From NCBI GenBank assembly GCA_937876225.1, contig CALFIC010000173.1, positions 1-26,935 of the forward strand: a DNA stretch of 26,935 bases, given 5' to 3'. Each line of letters starts with the position of its first letter. The first letter of the stretch is position 1. The notes under the pieces were generated by a model, which had not been told where the DNA came from, did not search any database, and saw only the letters and a program-made list of their open reading frames with translations. The stretch comes from an uncultured Chloroflexota bacterium. GTDB lineage: Bacteria; Chloroflexota; Chloroflexia; Chloroflexales; Roseiflexaceae. Position numbers and translations under genes: made by a program. Positions 1 to 7,243 of this stretch are shown here, piece after piece.

Positions 1-1
1 C

Positions 2-292
2 CAGAATTCGGTGGTCGGCTTGCGTGATGGTCGCATCTTTGTGGCGGGGGTTAATTATGCCAATGTAATGACCTCACGCACCGCTACTAACACCCCGTTG
101 ATTAGCCAAACCCCGTCAGCTACCCGCCAGCGCACGGCCACTTTTACGCCACTCAATACCCGCACCGATACCGCCACTGCAACAAATACCTTTACGCCGA
201 CCCCTTCATGGACTGGCACCAAGACCCGCACCAAGACCCCGTCGCGCACCAAGCAACCCAGTAGCACCCGTACGGCTACCCGCACGCCGTAA
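2..292 (+). CDS. C-terminal end of a kelch-like surface protein with Thr/Pro-rich tail (partial)
   Basis: The reading frame is open to the left edge, so the GTG at 11 is probably internal and the gene begins outside the window. The first visible residues include LRDGRIFVAGVNYANVM, which resembles a kelch / galactose-oxidase-type beta-propeller blade. From about residue 32 the protein becomes a low-complexity tail made almost only of Thr, Pro, Ser, Arg and Ala with repeated T-P, T-x-T and T-K/R-T units, ending at a TAA. Such tails are common as stalks or linkers of exported proteins in Chloroflexota and relatives; they often precede or replace an anchor, but no sorting motif or membrane helix follows here. 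Function beyond a likely extracellular role cannot be read from this fragment. Confidence 0.6.
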   Translation, partial: QNSVVGLRDGRIFVAGVNYANVMTSRTATNTPLISQTPSATRQRTATFTPLNTRTDTATATNTFTPTPSWTGTKTRTKTPSRTKQPSSTRTATRTP

Positions 293-305
293 ATACAAAC
301 CCAAA

Positions 306-346
306 ATCACCCACTCTCGGGGATTACATACTCGAGAGTGGGTGAT
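306..346 (+). terminator. Hairpin terminator after the surface-protein gene
   Basis: A perfect 14-bp inverted repeat (306-319 paired with 333-346, arm ATCACCCACTCTCG) with a 13-nt loop lies 13 bp after the stop codon at 292. There is no long T-run right after the stem (TGTGTTGCC, then AAATTTTG), so it may be a weak or non-canonical terminator. Confidence 0.6.
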
Positions 347-420
347 GTGTTGCCTAAATTTTGACGGATTTTGCTCAAGAATCAATTACCTACACACATA
401 TCACACCCGTAAACTCAGGC

Positions 421-426
421 TATAAT
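421..426 (+). promoter_or_regulatory. -10 box of the oxidoreductase/lipoprotein operon
   Basis: A perfect TATAAT lies 31 bp before the ATG at 458. No convincing -35 hexamer is present 16-18 bp upstream. The surrounding 11-mer GCTATAATAGA (419-429) recurs exactly in front of gatB at 11725-11735, which supports it as a real promoter element of this genome. Confidence 0.55.
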
Positions 427-457
427 AGACAATAATTGGTCCAGAGAGTGAGTAATT

Positions 458-1426
458 ATGTCATTACGCATTGGAATAATCGGTTGTGGCGGCATTGGGC
501 GTACTCATATGCAGGCGTGGCTTGCCGCTGGTTATCGGCCAGTTGCGGTATGTGATGCCATCCCCGCAGTAGCACACTCCCTCGCCACACTCAGTGATGC
601 AACCGTGTATAGCGATGCGGCGACATTATTTGCCGACGCCCAACTCGACATCGTCAGCATTTGTACCCCACCCGCACTCCATGCCGAGCTTGCCATTGCC
701 GCCCTCGACTATCGGATTGCGGTATTGTGTGAAAAACCCATGGCGCCTACCGTCGCTGAATGCGATGCGATGATTGCGGCGGCTACGCGTAATCAGACGC
801 TCCTCAGTGTGGGGTTTTGTCATCGTTACCAACCGCATATCGAAGTAATGAAGTCACAGATTGCGGCTGGTGCAATTGGTGAAGTTATCATGTTCCGTAA
901 TCGTTTTGCCGGACACATGCCCAATGTCGAAACACGTTGGTTTAGTAATCCCACCCTTTCCGGTGGTGGGGTGATGGTAGATACATGTGTCCACTCTGTC
1001 GATATGTTTCGTCATTTAATCGGCGATGTCGCCCGGGTCCAAGCGAGTGCCGTCACCCGCACCACCACACTCGGTCCCGCCTTACAAGTCGAAGATACTG
1101 CAATCATCACCCTTACCAGCACAGACGGCGTGCTTGGAGTAATCGAAGCGAGCTGGCGCACTCCACCAGGAGAATGGGTGGTAAGTGTATACGGGACTGC
1201 TGGCAGTTTCACGCTCGATTACGATACGATGGAACTTTGGCACGGTGATACTCACGGCGCCAAAAAACGACTAGCCGTGCCAGACGGCGACCGTTTCGTC
1301 AATGAAGTGGCGCATATTGCCGCCTGTGTCCGTGACAATACGCCACCACGAGTAAGCATGGCCGATGGCCGCGCTGCGTGTGATATTTTGGTGCGGGCCA
1401 TGCGGAGTGCCCAACGAGAGGAATAA
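458..1426 (+). CDS. Gfo/Idh/MocA family NAD(P)-dependent oxidoreductase
   Basis: This 322-residue protein has the typical length and layout of the family. An N-terminal Rossmann fold carries G9-x-G11-x-x-G14 (IIGCGGIGRTH), the family signature CEKP is at 91-94 (its Lys is the usual catalytic/nicotinamide-contacting residue), and a C-terminal alpha/beta domain contains GGGVMVDTCVHSVD with the conserved D175, H179 and D182. Family members oxidise or reduce sugars, inositols and related polyols; the substrate cannot be told from sequence alone. The ATG follows the purine-rich AGAGAGTGAG. The stop codon directly abuts the ATG of the next gene, so the two are probably translated together. No sugar-transport genes are nearby to narrow the substrate. 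Confidence 0.88.
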   Translation: MSLRIGIIGCGGIGRTHMQAWLAAGYRPVAVCDAIPAVAHSLATLSDATVYSDAATLFADAQLDIVSICTPPALHAELAIAALDYRIAVLCEKPMAPTVAECDAMIAAATRNQTLLSVGFCHRYQPHIEVMKSQIAAGAIGEVIMFRNRFAGHMPNVETRWFSNPTLSGGGVMVDTCVHSVDMFRHLIGDVARVQASAVTRTTTLGPALQVEDTAIITLTSTDGVLGVIEASWRTPPGEWVVSVYGTAGSFTLDYDTMELWHGDTHGAKKRLAVPDGDRFVNEVAHIAACVRDNTPPRVSMADGRAACDILVRAMRSAQREE

Positions 1427-2170
1427 ATGCAACTATCACGAATACTGATTATTAGTACCCTGGCCATGATGGTTAGTGCATGTCAAGCATCCTTACCAAA
1501 CGCATTCCAATCAATAAATGCGACCACTGCATACCCTAGTCCAGGCACCCCAATCACGCTTGCCAATAACCCGGACTACCCCAATCCCAACGCCACTCCC
1601 AAAACAGACCCAGCCTACCCCAATCCTGCAGAATTACCTACTGCGGTCCCCGCACAACCAGTTGCGCCACCACGTAACCCAGTTCCAGATCAAGGCGAGG
1701 CTACCCCACCCCTTTCTACTGGGGCAAACTTACAACAGCCTGGTATATACACGGTCAAAATCATTTCTGTGAGTAAAGGCAATCAAGTATTAGTCAGTAA
1801 TGACTCCAGTGAACAAATGGTTGCCTTGGTCGGTATTTTTACCGTTGACCCAGCCCAAGCGAACTGTGAAAACCAATCAAACGACCGGTTAGTCCTGTTG
1901 ACTGCCAATCCAGCCGCCACTTATACGTTGACGGTCATCAAGCCGGACCCCAATGACCCAGCCATCGTAATCGGCAAAATCGTCCGTCACGATACTATTG
2001 ATTTGGGACTCGATCTGCTTGCATCAGGACTGGCACTGCGCAATAGCGATACGTTTGATGGCAGTGACAACTACGTCACCCTCGAAGCTGCAGCCAAAGC
2101 CGAGCTCCTCGGACGCTGGAATGAACCATGCAAATTCAGCGATAGCATCATCGGTACCCAACAAGCCTAA
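1427..2170 (+). CDS. Lipoprotein with degenerate staphylococcal-nuclease-like domain
   Basis: This 247-residue protein starts immediately after the previous stop codon. Residues 1-19 form a lipoprotein signal with a lipobox-like MVSAC, so Cys19 is the predicted lipidated residue. A Pro/Asn/Thr-rich linker with repeated YPNP-like units runs to about residue 100. The C-terminal half resembles the SNase (thermonuclease) OB-fold: a strand pattern YTVKIISVSKGNQVLV, then DLGLDLLASGLALRN, then LEAAAKAELLGRWNEPC, matching the family's conserved 'L..GLA......Y...E..A....G.W' tail. By my hand alignment the catalytic Arg35, Asp40, Glu43 and Arg87 of the classical nuclease are all replaced (the Arg35/Asp40 stretch reads MVALVGIF), so it is probably a binding or structural version rather than an active nuclease. 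Family assignment is moderate; the lipoprotein call is firm. Confidence 0.7.
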   Translation: MQLSRILIISTLAMMVSACQASLPNAFQSINATTAYPSPGTPITLANNPDYPNPNATPKTDPAYPNPAELPTAVPAQPVAPPRNPVPDQGEATPPLSTGANLQQPGIYTVKIISVSKGNQVLVSNDSSEQMVALVGIFTVDPAQANCENQSNDRLVLLTANPAATYTLTVIKPDPNDPAIVIGKIVRHDTIDLGLDLLASGLALRNSDTFDGSDNYVTLEAAAKAELLGRWNEPCKFSDSIIGTQQA

Positions 2171-2190
2171 AAATCACTTCGACAAAAAAC

Positions 2191-2225
2191 ACCCCCCGTA
2201 ACGCCGATAACGCGCTACGGGGGGT
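2191..2225. terminator. Bidirectional terminator between convergent genes
   Basis: A perfect 10-bp stem (ACCCCCCGTA at 2191-2200 with TACGGGGGGT at 2216-2225) has a 15-nt loop. Six A residues precede the left arm, giving a U-run for minus-strand transcripts, and a short T-run follows the right arm. It sits between the ends of the lipoprotein gene and the convergent glycosyltransferase gene and can serve both. Confidence 0.8.
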
Positions 2226-2240
2226 TTGTGACGCATCACA

Positions 2241-2957
2241 TTATTTTTGACGGAGTACCATCAACTTCCACCACAGTTGGACGAGTTGCACCAAAGTGCG
2301 CCAAATCCGGGGAAAGTTGAAAAACTGACTCTGACCATAGGTACGGTGGAAATGATGTACTGGCACTTCCGCAAAATGCTTACCCGCATCTTGGAGTTTT
2401 TTGACGAGCTCCAAACAAATCGTCCCGCTGTCTGATTCAAGCACCACATCACGCATCGCACTGCGACGAATCAACCGGAAATCACAGTCCACATCACGCA
2501 ATTTGAAGCCAAACAAAAATTTCACGGTGTGATGATAGACACGCCCAATGATTTTGCGGTGAAATGGATCGCTACGGTCGATTTTGTAGCCGTTCACCAC
2601 ATCAATATCGTCGCGCAATGCCCCCAACAACAAACGAATTTCGCGTGGGTCGTATTGGGCGTCACCGTCCGTATAAAAAATAAAATCTTTCTCGCAGGCA
2701 GCAAACCCAGCCCGCAAGGCACCACCATACCCTAATGGTTCGGCATGCGCTTGATAACGAAAATGAGCATATTGCTCAGCAAGTTCTTTCAAAACCTGCA
2801 CGGTATAGTCCGTACTGCCATTTTCGATGACAATCACTTCATAATCATCGCTGACTTCGGCTAATGTCTGCAACGTGGTAACCACCAAGCTACCAATTGT
2901 GCCCCCATCGTTGTAGGCAGGAAAGAACGCCGAAATACTAGGACGATTACTAGTCAT
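2241..2957 (-). CDS. Family 2 glycosyltransferase (polyprenyl-phosphate glycosyltransferase-like)
   Basis: This 238-residue protein has a GT-A fold typical of family 2. It opens with the strand SAFFPAYNDGGTI, followed by a nucleotide-binding VIVIENGSTD (42-50), then the metal-binding acidic motif YTDGDAQYDP (95-104), then VDCDFRLIRR, an acceptor-side motif shared with dolichyl-phosphate mannose synthases and DPM1/GtrB-like enzymes. It has no C-terminal transmembrane pair, so it resembles the soluble or peripheral DPM1 type that charges a lipid carrier with a nucleotide-activated sugar. The start codon is preceded by GGAG about 10 nt upstream. It is a single-gene unit, divergent from hisC with a 166-bp gap; donor and acceptor are not identifiable. 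Confidence 0.85.
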   Translation of the reverse strand: MTSNRPSISAFFPAYNDGGTIGSLVVTTLQTLAEVSDDYEVIVIENGSTDYTVQVLKELAEQYAHFRYQAHAEPLGYGGALRAGFAACEKDFIFYTDGDAQYDPREIRLLLGALRDDIDVVNGYKIDRSDPFHRKIIGRVYHHTVKFLFGFKLRDVDCDFRLIRRSAMRDVVLESDSGTICLELVKKLQDAGKHFAEVPVHHFHRTYGQSQFFNFPRIWRTLVQLVQLWWKLMVLRQK

Positions 2958-3014
2958 GACAATGCCACTCCATCAAAGAGCCACGTTACCACGTAGCCGG
3001 ATTTTACTCTCAAT

Positions 3015-3020
3015 AGTATA
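3015..3020 (-). promoter_or_regulatory. Possible -10 box of the glycosyltransferase gene
   Basis: On the minus strand TATACT lies about 57 bp before the glycosyltransferase start codon. A matching -35 hexamer is not evident, so this is a weak call. Confidence 0.3.
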
Positions 3021-3081
3021 CACGTAAATATTGGTATCTGGCGTCACAAATTACCGTACAAATCTAAAAACGAAGTCCCTG

Positions 3082-3090
3082 TGGTATGAT
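3082..3090 (+). promoter_or_regulatory. Extended -10 promoter of hisC
   Basis: TGGTATGAT is an extended -10 element (TGn followed by TATGAT) ending 33 bp before the preferred hisC start at 3124. Extended -10 promoters need little or no -35, and none is seen. The longer open frame starting at 3031 would run through this promoter, which argues for the downstream ATG. Confidence 0.5.
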
Positions 3091-3123
3091 ACCCATAGAC
3101 ATTACAGCAACGAGAAAACCGCT

Positions 3124-4236
3124 ATGACACTGGATATTTTGCAGCTACTCCGGCGTGATATCGCCACATTTGCGCCATATAGCCCAATTGTGCCACTCGA
3201 CATCCTCGCAAGCCAGCTCGGACTTACCCGTGACCAACTCATCAAGCTTGATGCCAACGAAAATCCCTACGGCCCTACCGCCGCCACCCGTGCCGCCCTC
3301 GCCACGCTTACCACCCCTGACGGCGCCCGTGATATGGTGGCACTCTACCCAGACCCCGACAACACGGCCTTGCGCACTGCCATCGCCCAGCATCTCGGCC
3401 AGTCTATCGACCGCATCATCTGTGGCAATGGCTCAGATGAGCTCATCGACCTAGTGTTGCGGGCCACGATTAGTCCGGGTGATGCCGTGATTGATGTCAC
3501 CCCATCGTTTGGGATGTATGCCTACGGCACACAATTATGTCAAGGAAAAATCATTGACGTCCCCCGTGATGTCAATTTCGATGTAGACGTGGACGCGATT
3601 CGGGCAGCCATCACTACTCACCACGCCAAAATCATCTTTTTGGCGGCGCCCAATAACCCCACCGGCAATCCTTTGCGCCGCGATGAATTAGTCGCGTTGC
3701 TCGATTTGCCGTTGATCGTGGTAGCCGACGAAGCCTATGCCGAATTTAGCGGGATTACCTACCTCGATTTAATCGATCAGCATCCCAATCTCGTCGTACT
3801 ACGCACCTTTAGCAAATGGGCAGGGTTAGCTGGATTGCGCGTCGGGTATGGGGTCATGCACGCGTCATTAGCCACGCAAATGCGCAAACTCAAGCAACCC
3901 TATACCGTCAATGTGGCAGCCGAGATTGCGGCCACTGCCGCGGTGCGTGATTTTGCCAGTATGCAACCATTGCTGACCAAAATCACCCAAGACCGTGATG
4001 CACTCGTAGAGGCACTCACAGAGCTCGGGTGTGCGGTCTACCCCAGCGTAGCGAATTTTTTATTGGTCAAAACGCCAAAGGACGCGAGTCATGTCCGTGA
4101 TGCCCTACGCAAAAACGGCATCCTCATCCGTTATTTCGCCAAACCACGCTTAAGCGATGCAATCCGGATAAGTATCGGCACTCCCAGTCAGCACGAACGT
4201 TTGCTCGATGTATTACAACATACGTTTTCGGCATAA
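3124..4236 (+). CDS. hisC: Histidinol-phosphate aminotransferase
   Basis: A PLP-dependent fold-type I aminotransferase of 370 residues that converts imidazole-acetol phosphate plus glutamate to histidinol phosphate in histidine synthesis. Visible motifs are KLDANENPYGP (41-51, the HisC substrate-loop signature), CGNGSDELI (100-108), NNPTGNP (177-183), DEAY (202-205, Asp contacting the PLP ring nitrogen), TFSK with the Schiff-base lysine at 231, and GLRVGY with the carboxylate-binding Arg239. The ATG at 3124 is chosen because the usual HisC N-terminus begins here and an extended -10 promoter lies just upstream; the frame is open to 3031. It is followed after 18 bp by a HisN-type phosphatase that would catalyse the next pathway step. 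Confidence 0.93.
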   Translation: MTLDILQLLRRDIATFAPYSPIVPLDILASQLGLTRDQLIKLDANENPYGPTAATRAALATLTTPDGARDMVALYPDPDNTALRTAIAQHLGQSIDRIICGNGSDELIDLVLRATISPGDAVIDVTPSFGMYAYGTQLCQGKIIDVPRDVNFDVDVDAIRAAITTHHAKIIFLAAPNNPTGNPLRRDELVALLDLPLIVVADEAYAEFSGITYLDLIDQHPNLVVLRTFSKWAGLAGLRVGYGVMHASLATQMRKLKQPYTVNVAAEIAATAAVRDFASMQPLLTKITQDRDALVEALTELGCAVYPSVANFLLVKTPKDASHVRDALRKNGILIRYFAKPRLSDAIRISIGTPSQHERLLDVLQHTFSA

Positions 4237-4254
4237 CCACAAAGGAACATACCT

Positions 4255-5034
4255 ATGTCACACGAAGACTTGCGCAGTCTACGCGAATTTGCCACCGAGT
4301 TAGCCTGGAATGCCGGGCGGGTCACATTGCGCCACTTCCAGACCAATTTTGTGGCCGAAATCAAATCAGACAATTCACCCGTCACCATTGCCGACCGTGA
4401 ATCAGAGCGCTTGATGCGCCAAATGATTGAAGAACGCTACCCACATCATAGTATCCTTGGCGAAGAAGAAGGGGAAACCCGCCCGGGCGCCAGCTTCCGC
4501 TGGATCATTGATCCCATCGACGGCACCAAAACCTTTGTGGCTGGCGTACCCATGTATACCGTACTCGTCGGACTCGAGCGCGACGGCGTGCCAGTGGTCG
4601 GAGCAGTTGCGTGTCCTCCGACGGGCGAAATGGTCACCGCCGCCCTTGGCGAAGGATGTCTGTGGAATGGCCGCGTTGCCCGCGTTAGCCAAACGGCACA
4701 ACTCAAAGATGCCGTGTTGTCGTGTACCGATGTCATCCACATGGATGAATATGGTCGGGGTTCTGCCTTCAAAAGCCTGAGCAACAGCGTGCGCATGTTG
4801 CGGGGCTGGGGTGATGCCTACGGTCATATGTTGGTAGCCACGGGTCGGATTGATGTGATGCTGGACGCGGTGATGAGCCCATGGGATTGTGCGGCCTTGG
4901 TACCAGTACTCCAAGAATCCGGTGGCACGTTTACCGATTGGCAAGGGACAACGACGATTTATGGTGGTGGCGCCATCTCGACCAATGGACGACTTTTTGA
5001 AGAAGTAATGTCCCACGTGCGGGGCGAATCATAA
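4255..5034 (+). CDS. hisN: Inositol-monophosphatase-family histidinol phosphatase (HisN-type)
   Basis: A 259-residue Mg2+-dependent phosphatase of the inositol monophosphatase fold. Metal-binding motifs are present in order: GEEEGE (69-74), DPIDGTK (86-92) and SPWDCAA (208-214). GWGDAYGH (184-191) before the last motif is a feature of the HisN histidinol-phosphate phosphatases rather than of general inositol phosphatases. The gene follows hisC by 18 bp with a good AAGGA ribosome site, so the pair would carry out consecutive steps, imidazole-acetol phosphate to histidinol phosphate to histidinol. An alternative is a broader sugar- or inositol-phosphatase, but both the motif and the neighbour favour histidine synthesis. 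Confidence 0.82.
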   Translation: MSHEDLRSLREFATELAWNAGRVTLRHFQTNFVAEIKSDNSPVTIADRESERLMRQMIEERYPHHSILGEEEGETRPGASFRWIIDPIDGTKTFVAGVPMYTVLVGLERDGVPVVGAVACPPTGEMVTAALGEGCLWNGRVARVSQTAQLKDAVLSCTDVIHMDEYGRGSAFKSLSNSVRMLRGWGDAYGHMLVATGRIDVMLDAVMSPWDCAALVPVLQESGGTFTDWQGTTTIYGGGAISTNGRLFEEVMSHVRGES

Positions 5035-5051
5035 GTGAGAAAGGGACGGCT

Positions 5052-6305
5052 ATGCGGGTTGTAGCACTGATTATGGCAGGCGGCGAAGGGGCTCGCCTCA
5101 GCGTATTATCGGAAAAACGCGCCAAACCATCCGTACCATTTGCGGGCAAATTCCGCATCATTGACTTCCCTTTGTCGAATTGTGTCAATTCGGGAATTTT
5201 CGATGTGGCAGTACTCACCCAATACCAACCCCACTCACTCAACGGCCATATCGGCAACGGCAAGCCGTGGGACCTCGACCGGAGCAACGGTGGCGTACAA
5301 CTGCTCCAACCCTACCAAGGGCGCAACGAAGAAGGTTGGTACCAAGGGACGTCCGACGCCGTGTTGCAAAACATCAACTACATTCGCGAACGCCGAGCGG
5401 ATTTAGTCGTGATTTTGTCAGGTGACCACATCTACAAAATGGACTACGCCCCGATGATTGAATTCCACCTGCAACAAAAAGCCGATTTGACCGTCGGGGT
5501 TATGCATGTGCCCCTCGACGAAACCGATCGCTTTGGCATTATGACGGTCAATCACGCCATGGAAGTAGTCGAATTCACTGAAAAACCGAAACAGCGTGAC
5601 AAAGGCACCTTGGCAAACATGGGCATCTATGTCTTCAATGCCGATGCCTTGATTCGCGGCCTCACCACCCAAGACAACGGCGTCGCCCGCACCGACTTCG
5701 GCAAACATGTCATTCCATCAATGGTCGCTTCCGACCGCGTGGTGGCGTATCCATTCTCGGGCTATTGGGTTGATGTCGGTACGATTGATTCATATTGGCG
5801 TACGAGCATGGAACTCCTCGACCCCACCAATACCCTCAATCTGTATGACCCCGATTGGGTGTTGCATACCCGGAGCGAAGAGCGTCCGCCTGCCAAAATC
5901 GGACCGGGCGCAATGGTGAATCAAAGCATGGTCTGCAACGGCTGTACGGTGCTCGGCACCGTCGAACGCTCGGTATTATCGCCAGGAGTGTATGTAGCGC
6001 CTGGTGCCATTGTGCGTGACAGCGTCATCATGACCGACACTTGGATTGGACCTGGTAGCGTCATCGATAAAGTGATTGTCGATAAACAAGTGGTGATTGG
6101 TGCCAATGCGGTCGTCGGCTATGGCGATGATATGCTCACGCCCAATGCCAAGCAACCCGACAAAGTCAACACCGGTATCTCGGTTATCGGCAAAAACGCC
6201 CACATCCCCGCCGATTGTCGGATCGGCCGGAATGTGGTGGTCAATGCCGATTGTCGCGAAGCCGACTTCCCGACCCTCGATGTGCGATCAGGGATGACGA
6301 TCTAG
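5052..6305 (+). CDS. glgC: Glucose-1-phosphate adenylyltransferase (ADP-glucose pyrophosphorylase)
   Basis: A 417-residue enzyme making ADP-glucose from ATP and glucose-1-phosphate, the committed step of glycogen synthesis. The N-terminal nucleotidyltransferase domain shows MAGGEGARLSVLSEKRAKP, then PFAGKFRIIDFPLSNCVNSGI, QGTSDAVLQN, LSGDHIYKMDY, EFTEKPK and the sugar-binding YWVDVGTIDSYW. The C-terminal third has the hexapeptide repeats of a left-handed beta-helix (for example VYVAPGAIVRDSVI and WIGPGSVIDKVIV), which mediates tetramerisation and allostery. It starts 17 bp after the hisN-type gene with an AAAGGGA ribosome site, so it is probably in the same transcript, although glycogen and histidine synthesis are unrelated. 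No glgA or glgB lies in the window. The stop is only 6 bp from the stop of the convergent gene. Confidence 0.94.
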   Translation: MRVVALIMAGGEGARLSVLSEKRAKPSVPFAGKFRIIDFPLSNCVNSGIFDVAVLTQYQPHSLNGHIGNGKPWDLDRSNGGVQLLQPYQGRNEEGWYQGTSDAVLQNINYIRERRADLVVILSGDHIYKMDYAPMIEFHLQQKADLTVGVMHVPLDETDRFGIMTVNHAMEVVEFTEKPKQRDKGTLANMGIYVFNADALIRGLTTQDNGVARTDFGKHVIPSMVASDRVVAYPFSGYWVDVGTIDSYWRTSMELLDPTNTLNLYDPDWVLHTRSEERPPAKIGPGAMVNQSMVCNGCTVLGTVERSVLSPGVYVAPGAIVRDSVIMTDTWIGPGSVIDKVIVDKQVVIGANAVVGYGDDMLTPNAKQPDKVNTGISVIGKNAHIPADCRIGRNVVVNADCREADFPTLDVRSGMTI

Positions 6306-6311
6306 GCCAAA

Positions 6312-7223
6312 TCAGCGCAACAATTCACCAATACGGCGCCCCAATTGGCTAAACCAATTGTTGGTGCCGTATTGGTCTGTAAAGTGTTGCACCGCATTGT
6401 CAGCACCAGGGTCTTTACCACCCGCCGCTTCCAACATATACCAGCGATGTTCCATAATCCAACGATACAAATCGGCTTCGGTACGACCCGGGAAGCGACT
6501 TAATACGTCATGCGCGCGGATTGCCTGGATGACCGGCATATATACGTCATCGTACCAACTCGCCACTGCTTCTTCGCTCGTAATCGGACGATCGAGTTCC
6601 TGCCCCATGAAATAGCGATGCCCGTTGATATGGCGAATCAGCTCGAGATAGCCCCCTTGTTCGCTGAATTCAATCCGTTGCTGGGGGCGCATCACATGTA
6701 ACTGTGTCCAATCCAAAAAGTCGGCGTATTCTTCTTTGATGGGCAATTCATCAAGACGCAGTGAGGCATCGATGGGCACATCGATTAATAATTCGTCGAC
6801 GTTGGCATCGATGTCGGTTTGGCCTTGGCGTCTCGCCACCGACACGCGGTGGTTGCCATCACGCACAAAGTAGACATCACCGATTTTATATAAATCAATC
6901 GGCGGCAAATCGATATACAACTGATTCGCCATATCGACATTCATCCAACGGTCACGTATATGGTCGCTGCGTGGCAAAAAGTGGCGATCAAAGTCACCAT
7001 AACGCCCTTCACTACCAATGATTTGGTCGAGTGGTACAGTACAAAGCCCAATGTGGCGTTGGCCACGGATTTGTAAGCGGGTGCGCACCTCTTCGAGCGC
7101 CAAGAGTTCATGGGGAGCATGTCCCAAGGCATCACGCAATGCTGACAGCCATTCACGACGCCGTGCATCTTCAAAGTGGGCCCGAGCCACGCTATTAAAA
7201 AACGAATTCGGTTGATCTGCCAT
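6312..7223 (-). CDS. ParB/sulfiredoxin-like domain protein, last gene of the sensor operon
   Basis: A soluble 303-residue protein. The N-terminal part, about residues 60-150, resembles the ParB/sulfiredoxin fold: CTVPLDQIIGSEGR, a central PPIDLYKIGDVYFVRDGNHRV with the 'DGNHR' loop typical of that superfamily, and RRQGQTDIDANV. The C-terminal part is mostly helical, with EADLYRWIMEHRWYMLEAAGG, which from memory resembles the tail of DUF4032-type proteins; that link is uncertain. No helix-turn-helix or nuclease motif is evident, so it should not be called a plasmid-partition ParB. The ATG follows GGGA by 7 nt. The gene starts 20 bp after the metallophosphoesterase stop, which makes it the distal gene of a four-gene unit. 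Substrate or ligand is unknown. Confidence 0.65.
   Translation of the reverse strand: MADQPNSFFNSVARAHFEDARRREWLSALRDALGHAPHELLALEEVRTRLQIRGQRHIGLCTVPLDQIIGSEGRYGDFDRHFLPRSDHIRDRWMNVDMANQLYIDLPPIDLYKIGDVYFVRDGNHRVSVARRQGQTDIDANVDELLIDVPIDASLRLDELPIKEEYADFLDWTQLHVMRPQQRIEFSEQGGYLELIRHINGHRYFMGQELDRPITSEEAVASWYDDVYMPVIQAIRAHDVLSRFPGRTEADLYRWIMEHRWYMLEAAGGKDPGADNAVQHFTDQYGTNNWFSQLGRRIGELLR
6327..6376. terminator. 21-bp hairpin inside the 3' end of the ParB-like gene, beyond glgC
   Basis: The strand folds into a long stem: 6327-6340 pairs with 6363-6376 (14 bp, one G-U), then a small asymmetric bulge (6341 versus 6361-6362), then 6342-6348 pairs with 6354-6360 (7 bp) around the 5-nt loop CTAAA. 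It begins 21 bp after the glgC stop but lies within the last codons of the convergent ParB-like gene. It probably halts glgC transcripts; the lack of a T-run leaves the mechanism open. Confidence 0.55.
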
Positions 7224-7243
7224 TATAGTTTCCCATTAGTTTG

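Noticed and set aside
60..292. Repetitive ACC/ACG-rich DNA as a CRISPR or satellite array
   Set aside because: The repetition follows codon usage of Thr/Pro residues within an open frame; there are no uniform repeats and spacers.
2227..2240. CRP-like dyad TGTGACGCATCACA
   Set aside because: The half-sites are spaced by 4 rather than 6 bp, and the site lies between a terminator and the end of a gene, away from any promoter.
3031..3123. Longer N-terminus of hisC from an upstream non-ATG start
   Set aside because: It would run through the extended -10 promoter and adds residues not typical of HisC; the ATG at 3124 fits the family.
4402..5016. A 204-codon minus-strand frame opposite the HisN-type phosphatase
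   Set aside because: No family resemblance, and the plus strand carries all metal-binding motifs of the phosphatase.
6312..7223. Annotation as chromosome- or plasmid-partition protein ParB
   Set aside because: Only the DGNHR-type fold core is shared; there is no DNA-binding helix-turn-helix, no parA neighbour and no parS-like repeat.
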